Below are positions 35,571 through 47,360 of a DNA stretch of 64,000 nt, piece by piece. The notes beneath the pieces were generated by a model. The model did not search any database and was not told the origin of the DNA. It saw only the letters and a program-made list of their open reading frames with translations. The stretch comes from Achatina immaculata (Eukaryota; Mollusca; Gastropoda; Stylommatophora; Achatinidae). Both the position numbers and the translations under genes were made by a program. Positions within the stretch are counted from its first letter, which is position 1. Each line of letters starts with the position of its first letter. Location: the NCBI GenBank assembly GCA_009760885.1, contig CM019704.1, positions 15,486,929 through 15,550,928 of the forward strand, given 5' to 3'.

Positions 35571-36076
35571 ATCAAATCTGTGAATCTTTAAGTGAAACAC
35601 AAATAAATATATGAGTGTGGAGTGAAAAAAAAATACACAGAAACAGAAATATTAAAGTGAAAACATAAGACAAATTCATGAGTGTTTACATGTAAAAAAC
35701 AAAAAAAAACAGAGACACATTCATGAGTGTTTACATGTAAAAATAAAAACAGACAAGAATCCTGAAGTGAAGGAACAAAAAAAAAAAAAAAACATAATCA
35801 AAAGAAGGCTTTTGAGAAGGCCACGAATATGAGAGTGCTACCGAAGAAAGGTTGTCTGACTTGAAGATCATTTTATTATGAAAATTATAAGTACAGTACA
35901 TTACTGCAGTATTGTAACACATTTGAACGATTAATTAATCCGATATCACAAGTAAAATCCACATATAGATCACATTTACTTCAAGAGGTATCATCTGTGA
36001 TACACGTACCAATGAAGATCTAGACGCGTGTATCCTGCGCGTTAATAGATATTCATTCACTTGTGAAAGATATCAA

Positions 36077-36205
36077 TATGTCACATAACGTTATTTGTTT
36101 GTGTCACATAATGTGATCTGTTTGTGTCACCCAAATGGGATCTGCTTGTGCCGCATAATGCGATCTGCTTGTTTCACATAATGTAATCTGCCCCTGTCAC
36201 ATTTT
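36077..36205. repeat. 23-bp tandem repeat, about 5-6 copies
   Basis: Unit TCACATAATGTGATCTGTTT plus GTG, degenerate; CACATAATGTG is near-palindromic. Confidence 0.8.
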
Positions 36206-37420
36206 GTAATCTGTGCAACCTTTTAGCCAGTGGTTTCCAAAAGTGGCCGATACCGTCCCAGGAAAGCAATGAAAGAATTTGAGGAGGGGTGAGGGAAGGG
36301 GGGGGGGGGGTTGAAAAGGGAGTGTCAGTGCCCATCAGAAACATCTGAACGGAGAAAAGTTTTGAGGACGCCAGAGATAAAACTTCAGAGGCACGGCAAT
36401 GGTAGCCAGGGAAATGTTTAGGACCCAGTGCCTCCAGCCAATGACAGGTCACTGTGTACTCCGCCGCTGTTTGCTTTCAAATTAACAACATTCCCTAATT
36501 TTTCTTTTCTGATTTAAGAATGTATTAGCTTCAACTCTTTGCTATGTACAAAAAAGGGGGAGGTGGATAATTTTAAAATCTATGCTTAATTCGTGGGCCC
36601 CCAAAATAGGAATAAATAGTCTAGACACTGATGTCTTTTTCTAAAGATATCCTACCCTCTTAGTCTTATCCTTGACATTAGGAGTTCTCATAGCCTTATA
36701 AAAAAATTCATAGTAAAATCACTGTTGCCCGTATAGTTTACCCTTTGGTGAGAATGTGTAACCTACACTAAAAACTCAAAATGGGCACAGCTCAATCTTT
36801 GCGGGACAGTAGCAGCAGTTCCATTGGCTGTGATTGTTTCTCATTAACATCTCCCTTGCAGTGATCTCGTAATGTCAGTTATTCTCATTATGTCAGTCTC
36901 TGTCACAAGTTCTTTTTTCTCGTTGCGATAATGTAGTCCTTTCTTTCTGGTGGTATTAGACACTTGTAGAGTTTAGCTGTTATCTATCTTCTTGAAAGTT
37001 CCCCCTCTTTCTTGTACTCATCGGCTGTTGTTTGGGGACGAAGTTTTAAATTCTTGAAAATTACCGTCACGTGATATCCTGTTTTCCCCTTTATCTACAG
37101 ACAACTGGAGATGTAATGCAGTCCGATGCGCCAGGCCCTGCAATTCTGATAACTCTCGTTTTGCAGCAGCTATTTTCACTAGCATCAACATGCCAGGTCA
37201 AAATTTTTACATGTTTTCTGACTGTAGAAAATAATGTACAGAGTGATAGCCAGCAGTTGGCGCACTGAAGAGCTACAGTAGCTAGATGGACTGCAGACAA
37301 GCAAATATCAGAGTGCAGTGAAAAGCACCAGCATTTGACCTTGCGGATGAAAAACAGGTCACTATGGAATAATCTACTCACGTCCATTTTGTACTATTAT
37401 TCAGAGAATGATTTTCATCA
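36206..37420. other. Intergenic with possible hAT-like relics
   Basis: CAGTGGTTTCCAAAAGTGGC at about 36230 resembles hAT ends. The block ATATCCTGTTTTCCCC at about 37074 recurs at about 38801 with nearby similarity (GCC(A)GGCCCTG / GCCTCGCCCTG), so a dispersed repeat is present in both places. Confidence 0.4.
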
Positions 37421-37423
37421 AAA

Positions 37424-37474
<51 letters not shown>
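37424..37474. repeat. (CA)n microsatellite
   Basis: About 25 CA dinucleotides. Confidence 0.96.
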
Positions 37475-37478
<4 letters not shown>

Positions 37479-37744
37479 CAGAACTTTTATATCTTCTTCG
37501 CGTCATTCTTTTGAGCCGACAGAAAGAACTTGAGGTCGGACGAAACTAGCACAGAAGAAAGATGCATTGTTACAAACATGTAACTAGAGTAGATCCACTA
37601 CGGGTTAATCATCATCCGAGAAGAAAGGCTAAACTTAGTAACAGTCCCCGCCTCATTCAACTTATTCGTTCTTCTCCTGAAAGAAAATTTATAAAAGAAT
37701 TATCTGCACTTGTAGGTTTTTTTTTCATTGACGTCAGATTTATT

Positions 37745-38250
37745 ACCCTCCCAGATCCCTAGAGAATTTTACAGGTTCATTGTCTTCCCAGACTCCTAGA
37801 CAGTTTTACAGGTTCATTGTCTTCCCAGATTCCTAGACAGTTTTACAGATTCATTGTCTTCCCAGATCCCTAGATAGTTTACAAGTTCATTACCCTCCCA
37901 GATCCCTAGAGAGTTTACAGGTTCATTGCCCTCCCAGATCCATAGATAGTTTACAGGTTCCTTGCCCTCCCAGATCCCTAGATAGTTTACAGGTTCCTTG
38001 CCCTCCCAGATCCCTAGATGGTTTACAGTTTCATTGACCTCCCAGATCCCTAGATGGTTTACAGTTTCATTGACCTCCCAGATCCCTAGATGGTTTACAG
38101 TTTCATTGACCTCCCAGATCCCTAGATGGTTTACAGTTTCATTGACCTCCCAGATCCCTAGATGGTTTACAGTTTCACTGACCTCCCAGATCCCTAGATG
38201 GTTTACAGTTTCATTGACCTCCCAGATCCCTAGACAGTTGTACACGTTCA
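37745..38250. repeat. 36-bp minisatellite, about 14 copies
   Basis: Unit CCCAGATCCCTAGATGGTTT plus ACAGTTTCATTGACCT. The right half is homogeneous, the left half diverged (TAGACAGTT, TAGATAGTT variants). Minus-strand ORF of LGIWEVNETVNH repeats is an artefact of period 36. Confidence 0.95.
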
Positions 38251-38311
38251 GCCTAATGGATAATCCCCCACTGTGAAATGCTTGCAGTAAGTTTGAAAGA
38301 AGCAGGGACTT

Positions 38312-38600
38312 ACAGTCTGTCTGCTTAACTTAATAAACTACATTCTGTCTGCTTAACTTAATAAACTACAGTCTGTCTGCTTAACTTAATAAACTACAGT
38401 CTGTCTGCTTAACTTAATAAACTACAGTGTGTCTGCTTAACTTAATAAACTACAGTCTGTCTGCTTAACTTAATAAACTACAGTCTGTCTGCTTAACTTA
38501 ATAAACTACAGTCTGTCTGTTCAACTAAATAAACTACAGTGTGTCTGCTTAACTTAATAAACTACAGCCTGTCTGCTTAACTTAATAAACTACATTCTGT
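38312..38600. repeat. 28-bp minisatellite, about 10 copies
   Basis: Unit TCTGTCTGCTTAACTTAATA plus AACTACAG. Confidence 0.95.
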
Positions 38601-38639
38601 TGCGCAGAGTTAACCAAAAGGATGACTATGTAATCTGCA

Positions 38640-38720
38640 AAACTGTGCTCCCCAAAGGTTATTACTGCGCCCCCATAAGAAATCTGCGCCCTAGGCGGAT
38701 ACCTGAATTGGCCTTACTGC
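38640..38720. mobile_element. Possible hAT-like MITE end
   Basis: CTGCGCCCTAGGCGGATACC is a widespread non-autonomous hAT-type end motif as I remember it. No matching partner end found. Confidence 0.3.
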
Positions 38721-39308
38721 AGGATCAGAGCTGACTGTGTCTTTGCCAGTTGTCAAATCTTTCATCTTTCTCATACTCATGAGGTTAACTTGCACGAGAT
38801 ATCCTGTTTTTTTTTCTTCTCCATGCATTGAGTGTACGCCCAGTGTGCCTCGCCCTGTGTGCAGATATTTCTATCTCCTTTTTTTACACCCCTGGGTAAC
38901 AATATAACTGAAACGATCCGATATAATATTTAACAATACATTAGACATTCAGGTTAAGTGGAGTCATATTTCATATAATTTAGTTAATGACAAGAGGCAT
39001 GTAGTGAAAGTGACAAATATTTGGGGACAGTGTGTGACAGAAAGTGACTGGAATGGGTTTGGTAAAAATAAAAACAGTGCATTTATAATTTCTTTCGTAA
39101 TTTAAACAAATTCTCATTTCCAATAGGAAATTAGTTTCCAAACGTATATATTTCTACATTTTCACATGGTGCTTTTGAAGCTATATATATAAATAATTTT
39201 GGCAGCTCTTTGCCCCGCGGTGTAGCGTTTTAAATCTCTGAAGTATAGAAGATGTTGCTTTTATTAAGTCTTATCTTTTTATTATTTTCTTAAAAATAAC
39301 CTGTCTTC

Positions 39309-39314
39309 TTTATT
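39309..39314 (-). terminator. Candidate poly(A) signal of Wnt2
   Basis: TTTATT on the + strand (AATAAA on the minus), about 240 nt beyond the stop codon, just before a (TA)n tract at 39345-39394. Weak evidence by itself. Confidence 0.35.
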
Positions 39315-39343
39315 TCGTCTAAAATGAAAAAAAAAACTTACAG

Positions 39344-39344
<1 letters not shown>

Positions 39345-39394
<50 letters not shown>
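39345..39394. repeat. (TA)n microsatellite
   Basis: TA dinucleotides just beyond the candidate Wnt2 poly(A) signal. Confidence 0.95.
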
Positions 39395-39397
<3 letters not shown>

Positions 39398-39555
39398 GTT
39401 ATTATCAGATTATAATATTATAAACAATGATATGTTGCGTGGATTCGCATGTAGGTTCCATTCTCCATGTTCAGAATGAGAGCAGAATATTTACATACAT
39501 CAATCTTTGACGTCACGGAAGCGCTAAGAACGGTTGTCTTAAAAGCCTGTCTTTA

Positions 39556-39782
39556 TCAGGAGCCATTCAGAGGTAGAGGGGTGTGTCCTTTACATGTGTG
39601 AAGCTCCACCCATTGCTGACAGTCCTTACAGTGAACGTAGCAGCACCAATGAAATTTGCACTCACATTTATACTGTCTTTTGACCACGCGTGTGTGGTAG
39701 CCCCGCCCACAACACATTATGTCACAACCGTCGGTCCCCATGGAGGATTTGTCGCATGTGCGACCTTCTGTACCTAGAGAAC
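39556..39782 (-). CDS. Wnt2: Wnt2 exon 5: C-terminal cysteine-rich domain and stop
   Basis: Acceptor ATCCTCAG, TGA at 39558-39556. Encodes [48 protein letters not shown] and [17 protein letters not shown]: 11 cysteines of the Frizzled-contacting C-terminal domain. It lies 16.7 kb from exon 4. Confidence 0.95.
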
Positions 39783-42700
39783 CTGAGGATGACAATAGAA
39801 ACAACAGTTAAGTGTATGAATAAACTAGTTTATCTAAGTAGAAGTTAGCTTAGGTTCAACTTTGGACTCACGATAAGCGCTTAGGTATTCCGACCACATT
39901 TCTAATATATCTTTCTGAGGTGAAGATACCATTCAGTGTAGCAGTCAGCGACCTAAAGACACTGTTTACGTCAGCGTTTGTGAACCATTGCCAAATGAAG
40001 TCCATGTCCCACCTCTCCGTTGGTACCCAAATATCCAGGGTAAAAGGGCAGGGATCATTATAATCCTCATGGCAGTGGAATATGTTAAAGAAGTACTCAC
40101 TCCATCGTATCTTCTCCCCCCCCCCCCTCTTCCCATCCGCTTTGTTTAGCTTCTCTCAGGGTCTACAAAACTTGGCCTCGTATTCGACAGCAAGCCTCAA
40201 AACCTTCACTGCATCGGCTGCAAAGCACAACCCACTGGCAGTTCCAAGAACAACAACAACAACACGAACATAATATCTCTCTCATTGTATAGCAGCTATG
40301 TATACTCAAATCTGTCTTGGTACAGCAGATGGGTACACATTCTATCTTGGTACATTCAGTCTACCTTGGTACACTCAGTCTATCTTGGTACATTCAGTCT
40401 ACCTTGGTACACTCAGTCTATCTTGGTACATTCAGTCTACCTTGGTACACTTAGTCTATCTTGGTACATTCAGTCTACCTTGGTACACTCAGTCTATCTT
40501 GGTACATTCAGTCTACCTTGGTACACTCAGTCTATCTTGGTATATAGTTCGTCTCGTGCCCTTAACAAAGTGTTCATTTTTGGATTCAACACAATTTTTT
40601 AAAAATTGATTATTATGCAGAGGTGCATTCAGCATACAACTGTACTAGAGGACATATAAACATTTCCAAATGTATGAAGAGATTACACAGTAAGTCAACT
40701 AGATTGATATAGTCTTTACAATGGATAAAACTGTGAGGAAACAGAAACAACAGAATAGTGGTGAAAGATATGTGGTTCAAGCCCAGCCAAAACACCCCCC
40801 CCCCCCAGTCACTCAGCTGTAGAAATAGGTACCTGACTCCTTCTTGGAAAGAAAGGCGGTCAGGCCTGGTACTGACCATATTCATCACCACTATGTGGCC
40901 GACGAGTCACTAACACCATGTCCCTAAGTACATCTATTGCGTTACAAGGCCACGTTTTTATCACGGAAACAAAGGTAAAATTCCCGACACTGCGTTGGGT
41001 CCGTACTTCCAAGAGTGTTGGGTCCGCACATGAAAGTGTGATGTGGTCAGTATCAAACCTTGCCCCATTTACATATCTTCCCAGATTTCTCTGGTACCTA
41101 TTTCTAGAGGTTGGATGGACCTTGGGTCTTTTTGGTATGGTGGCACCTAAAAAAATCCCCACTACTGTGTCTTACACCCAGTATTACTGGATCAGTAGAC
41201 CGAACTATATATATTATATATATATATATAGCCTTCGTGTTATAAAAGTTCCTATCAATATCTCCTGCACTGTGTAAATTTTTCATCGAAAAGGGGACAT
41301 TTAAGATGCTCTTATTGCACCATTCACAGGGCTCTCATAAGGACATTATACATGAAATTACGACAGATGAAACTCCAATTTAAAAAACCAATCCAAGCAG
41401 TCGCCGTACGCATATTCAAACATTGAGTTATCCTCTCCCAGAATCCATGTTTGTTTGCTTAGCTTTGCCGCTCTGTTTACCCACAAGATCACAGCTTTAT
41501 ACTGTTTATTTGTCACATCAGCCCGCTGTAGTTCCCGCGGAGGAATTTCCTTATTAACAGCGCCTTATCACTGCCCAGGGAGGAATTGTTCACGCTACAT
41601 AAAAGAAGCGGTGTAGTAATCAAACGCTGCTTTGTGGCAGTTTGTTTACAAACGCATTTTACAAAAGCGCGTTCGTGTATACGAAATCTGATACTGACAC
41701 GGATATTAATTCCTTCTGGCCACCATCTTCTCCAGTTCCAGTCGTTATAATCCTGTCTTGTTCTCTCTGACAATGTTGAGAAGCCAGGACAAATATAATG
41801 CAAACTAATCGTCGAAAAAAAGGACCTTCCACCATCTATTTCATCCTTCTTGAACACATAAAGTCTGAGCTATTTTCATCGAAAATGGGTGAATCATGAA
41901 AGAGAGCTTTCACTTAACACAATTCGTGAATTTAGAAACACATCTTTGTCAGCACTGACAATAATCTTATAATTACCTGCAGGTATAGAGTCCTGCCAAT
42001 AGGGAAAGAAACTGTGCTGCAAGAGAGCGAACAGTTACACAGTTCTCTAGCAGGGGAGAGAGAGGTGGGGGTGGGGGGGGGGGTACTCCTCTGAGACCCT
42101 GAGGATTTCCTCCCTTTTTTTTTAAAGAGAGGGTCCGTGGTGGATGAAAACAGAATGGCGAATCAATATGTTGGGGGGAGGGGGGGGTTGGTGATTTAGC
42201 CGCGGAGTCCTGTGAGGACAAAATTACAGAATTATAAAATTCCTTTCCGAGGGCTTGCTTCCTAGATCATCAGATCATCAGAGGAAACGGCCCTCTCAGA
42301 CCAGTGTTGTGGCCCTTTAAATTGTTGGACTTCTCTAGGTCACGACTCCCAGAGATCTGTAAGATGTTGAGCTCTCCCCCTCTCCCCCCCCCCCCCCCCC
42401 GCGCCTTTTTTTTCCCCTTGGACTTGAACCATCCTCTCTCGTGGAACACAAAATCTTGAAACACGTCTTAGATATTCTCCCACGCAATACCGGAACTGGA
42501 AGTAGCAAAATTAAGCCACGCCTTTAAATTGTCTTTGTGAACACGAACATCCCTGATAAACATACAATCAATCAATCGAGTGCCGTGCCACGTGGCGTAG
42601 GCGATCATTTCTCTACACAATTCCCTTACATGTTGCTTTAACAACGATGTTTACAGAATCTTGTAGATATACATAATCAACTCAGACGGAGACGACTGAA

Positions 42701-45700
42701 ATGAAGTTGAAAAACCACTGTAAAATAAAGGATGTAAAGCATTTCTTCAACAAAATTTTACAAAGAAATATCTATGAACTGCTTTAATATATACGAAGGC
42801 AAACAATATGGATAAGTAAAATGAAAGCTGTAAAATCTTTCTAAAATATATAATGAACAAAGAACTGTTAAATAACTTGAAAATCCTCGTAACAAATTAA
42901 ATTCTTTAATTATAATGAAAACTTCAAGGAAAGTAGGCTATTAAACAAATGATAAAACTTGAAACACAGTGCCGAAAATAAATAGCAAAAAACAAAAGTG
43001 TAAAATCATTCTAAAAGAACTACATTACACAACTTCTTATCTTATCTTCTTATATCCTCCCCGAGCCGTTAAACGTCACACAGGGCTCCCAGGTAGTTAC
43101 ATTACGCAATTCTTAGTAAATAAACAACATTGATATCAGTGAAAACCGTATAGTTCATTAAGCAATATAGATACGAAAATATGAAAACCATAAAATCAAT
43201 GTAAAATTCATCATCACAAATTTATATGCAAAGATTACGTAAGATATAGGAGATCCCATCAGAACAGAGGTTACCAGAATACATTTACATCAGAAATCTC
43301 GGCAGAAAGAAAACTGGTAGGTAGTTACCCTATAATTAAAAAAAAAATTGGTTGGGTAATAATAAATGTGCTACTTTTTATATTACATGTTAATATCGCC
43401 CAGAGCACAGATTCTCTTGGCTGTGTGAGATCCACAAAGACCGCCAGACAGTGGGGACTTTTTTTTTTCAGGAGCCTCTTATTATCGCAAAGCCCTGGCC
43501 CTCATTTGATCTCTCCGGGTGATGAAGTCAAATACTTAATATCTGAAGAGAAAGGAGGTTCTGTTCTTCTGTTAGTCATAAATATAAATAAATAAAAAGA
43601 CCAGGACCTGAGCAGTGATGACAGGTGACTTGGGGTTCGCTCCTTCTGAGCAATTAAACCAAGTTGAGAGCTTAACCCCCCCCCCCCCAAACAACCAACA
43701 TCGAGGGTCACGGGAGCACTGGGAACGGGTTCGTGACGGCAGAACACCAGTACATCCCGCCAGAAAACGTCATAACGTCAAAGCTCGTTATACACAAACA
43801 TGTAGATATTATAAGAGCTCTAGTCCCAGCGTGGCAGCTCGTGACGAGAAGAGTCCGAAGAAAGCTGGAGCAGACGCACAAGAATGTGCAGAGAGGATCG
43901 TCAAGAATGCATGAGTTTAAGCCAGGGGTTTTGAAACTGTAACGTAGCTCTGGCATAACCAGGAGAATATCCTGCCCTCCAGCTGGAGATGTTTGGAATT
44001 TTCAGTGTTTCAAATGGAATCAGTTTAAAATGCATCCACACGAAATGGATGCCATGGACACCCGAGGGAAAAAGAAAGAGAGGCTGACCAAAGACTACCT
44101 GGCAGAGAACTGTAGAAGCGGAAATGAATGATCTTTATTTCCAAAAGGTGATTAACTGGTTTTACATTCTGCCATTCATCACTCCATCGTTCATTCTTCC
44201 CACACACTAGATTTTAATATAGGTATACAAATTACGTGAGGGGAAAAACATATCAAGTAGAGTGCAAAATTAAACTATTACATTCACAAATATAAGAGAG
44301 CGAACTACATGAGGGTAATAACTCTAACAAGATAGCGCGCACACACGCACACACACGAGCGAGCGCACGCAGGCAGATACACACACAAAAATACATTTTC
44401 AGTACAGTTCTTCTAACATCACATTCTTTAACATTTATCAAAATAATTTTTAACAAGATCTGACAAGTTATGTTTAAAACTATATCCTTTTAGAATTTGA
44501 TGGCTGGCGAGTCATGGGTTGAGAGATTATTAGTTATTCTATGTAGGCATATAGTTACAAGCAAGCCAATATTGAAAAGTTTTTGAATTAAAGGATGAAG
44601 TATTACTAACGGATTTTAAATTGTAGTTTAAATTGTAGTTCCAAAGCTATACTGCGGAGTATGCAAGAAATGAGTAGCATTTCAGACAGATGAGGCACAA
44701 TGCAAAAACTGGCTGCAGACAGCAAGAAGTATGTTGCTGCCCTGCAAGACGCCCTAGGGTTCGCCCCATTTTTGCTTTTGGTCTTTACCTGATGTTAATA
44801 GGGTACCAGTTTTGCTAAGGAATAGTCTTTCTTTGGATGCAATAGTACCTGTTAGCCTCTTTTGTATGTTATATAGAGTTTTGCTGTCTCCTGTTTTTGC
44901 TGCTTTCTCTGCTTCTTTCGCAATATTGTACATGTATTCTCTTTTATCCCTTCTAGCTGAACTTTTTACTTTCTTGTCTAGTTCTTTGTATGTTGCTTTT
45001 GCCAAATCTTTTCCAAGATCTGTCTTTACATTCAACATGGTTAATTTAGCAGCTCGTCTTTCATGTATGTACTTCCATGTGTTTTCCGATTTCCACGCTT
45101 TCTACTTGTTTTTTGCGGTCCAAGTAAAAGTGAAGGTCTCAGCATGAATAAAAAGAAGACTGAAATGATAGTAATCTCAAAGAAAAGAATACTACCAAAA
45201 TGTAGCATTACTATCGAAGGCACAGATTTCAAACAGATTTATAGATTCAAGTACTTAGGAACTTTTATAACAGCTGATGGGAAATGTCACAACGAAATAA
45301 AAAGCAGACGTGCTCAGGCCAAGTCAGCATTCCAGAAAATTAGAAACATCTTGTGCAACAGGTCCATATTAATGGAAACAAGATTCCGAGTACTTAAATG
45401 TTACATCGAGCCAATTTTGTTTTATGGATGTGAAGCATGGTCCATGAATAAGAGACCACAGCGAGAAATGGAGGCTATGGATATGTGGTTCATAAGAAGG
45501 ATGTTGAAGGTACCACGGACAGCTAAGAAAACCAACGAAGAAGTCTTAAGAGAGGCTGGAGTTAAAAGGCAAATTACACCACAGATCAGAGGCAGACAAG
45601 CGAGATTTGTAGGACATTTTCTGAGAATAGGAAAATTGGAACACAATGTGACAAATGGAAAAGTTGAGGGAAGAAGAGACAGAGGAAGACAGAGAGAGAA

Positions 45701-47308
45701 GTTACTGGATGTGCTGTCAGTGTGGCTAGGAAGAAAGTCAGCGGCGAATCTCGTAATCAAGTCTAAAGACAGGGAATTGTGGAGAGAAATGATCGCCTAC
45801 GCCACGCGGTATGGCACTTGATTGATTGATTATGGCTGTGATGTAAGAATTCCATAATTCATCTATAGCTGTTTTTTCTGCCTCACTGAGTGCAGAGAAC
45901 TGTTTGGTAAGTTCCAGATAGATAGATTTATATACACTAATTTATTGTTCGTTGTTCTTATTTCATGCCAGAAAATAATTATTTTATTACGGGGGTTTTA
46001 TCTCTGGAGACTCGACCGTTTTTATTCACCCATTTAGTCATTCTGGTTTCACCCACTCGGGGCCCACCTGGAAGCCCCCCCAGGCTGTCCCATAAAACAG
46101 GGTAAACTCTCCGAGTTCTGCAGCAATGCAACAGGGTTGGATCACACTTCTCACTGGACATGACAGTGTCTTTTCTGTTCTATTAGTATGGAAAAGTGTT
46201 AAATTTTGAATAGTGGAATTAGTTGCTAAAAAAGTGTTTAATGCGCTGGTTTATCGTAACAAACACAAGAATAAGCGCTGGTTTATCGTTAAAAAAAAAT
46301 AAGCACAGGTTTATCGTTATAAACACCAAAAAATAAACAATGGCTTATCGTAACAAACACAAGAACAAGCTCTGATTTATCGTAACAAACACAAGAATAA
46401 GCAGTGCTTTATAATGACAAACACAAAAACAAGCACTGGTTTATCGTAACAAACACAAGAATAAGCAGTGCTTTATAATAACAAACACAAGAACAAGCAC
46501 GGGTTTATCGTAACAAATACAAAAATAAACACTGGCTTGTAGTAAAAAGGTAAAATTCCCGTTTCCAAGCCATTAAAGCATAATGAGGAATACGGTGCTA
46601 GGCCCGTATTTTCCATGACCTTCGGCACATGAAAGTGTGATGTGGTCAGTATCACGCCTGGCTGCTTCACCTTCCCAGATTTTTCTGGTACTCATTTTTA
46701 GAGGCTGGGTGAACCCCTGGGCCTTTTTGGCTTGTACCAGAAAAAAATCCCACTGCTGGGACTGAACCCAGTACCACTGGATTAGTAGACCGAGCGCCTA
46801 ACCAAACAAGGAAGGGATACTGAAATCTACCCAGACTTTATATACTTGGCGTCCCGTAGGATATTTCTGGATAAAGCACCAAAGTTCACGTCATAATTAC
46901 CCAAAATGGGCTTTAGACGATTTGTCTGAAGCGATTTCCCTGGATGAAAAATGGAGCCAGGACGGAGATTGTTCGCTGAAGGGATAATGAATCTTGGAAG
47001 GCTGGGGCCGAGAGATTTAGAGCTACAAGCATCAGGCTAATGTGTCTTCTGTAGTAAACAACTCTTGGGGTAGACCAGAATCATGTATACAGATTCAGAG
47101 AGTAAGGGAAAGATACTCCTCGTAAACAGATACTTGAACGGTGGTTCATCGTTATTCCCCTTAAGACTGGCGTGGTCCATGTTGTGTGGAACAAGGTTTA
47201 TATTAGTCAGATGGAAGATTTCACGTCAGACCATGGAAGTGATTTACTTGCTCGCTAGATTGCTAGATCACCTTTTTGTTTTTTTTCTTGTCGTTCTTTC
47301 TTACTCTG

Positions 47309-47360
<52 letters not shown>

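Noticed and set aside
35237..35600. Phe/Cys-rich minus ORFs of 80-108 codons looking like membrane segments
   Set aside because: Product of the 36-bp A-rich array read in antisense.
37814..38276. 143-codon minus ORF of LGIWEVNETVNH repeats and the + strand SQIPRWFTVSLT ORF
   Set aside because: Product of the 36-bp minisatellite; both strands are equally open and there is no start or splice context.
41513..41857. 114-codon minus ORF
   Set aside because: No recognisable domain or repeat family; open length is possible by chance. It could be a fragment of an unknown transposon but nothing supports it.
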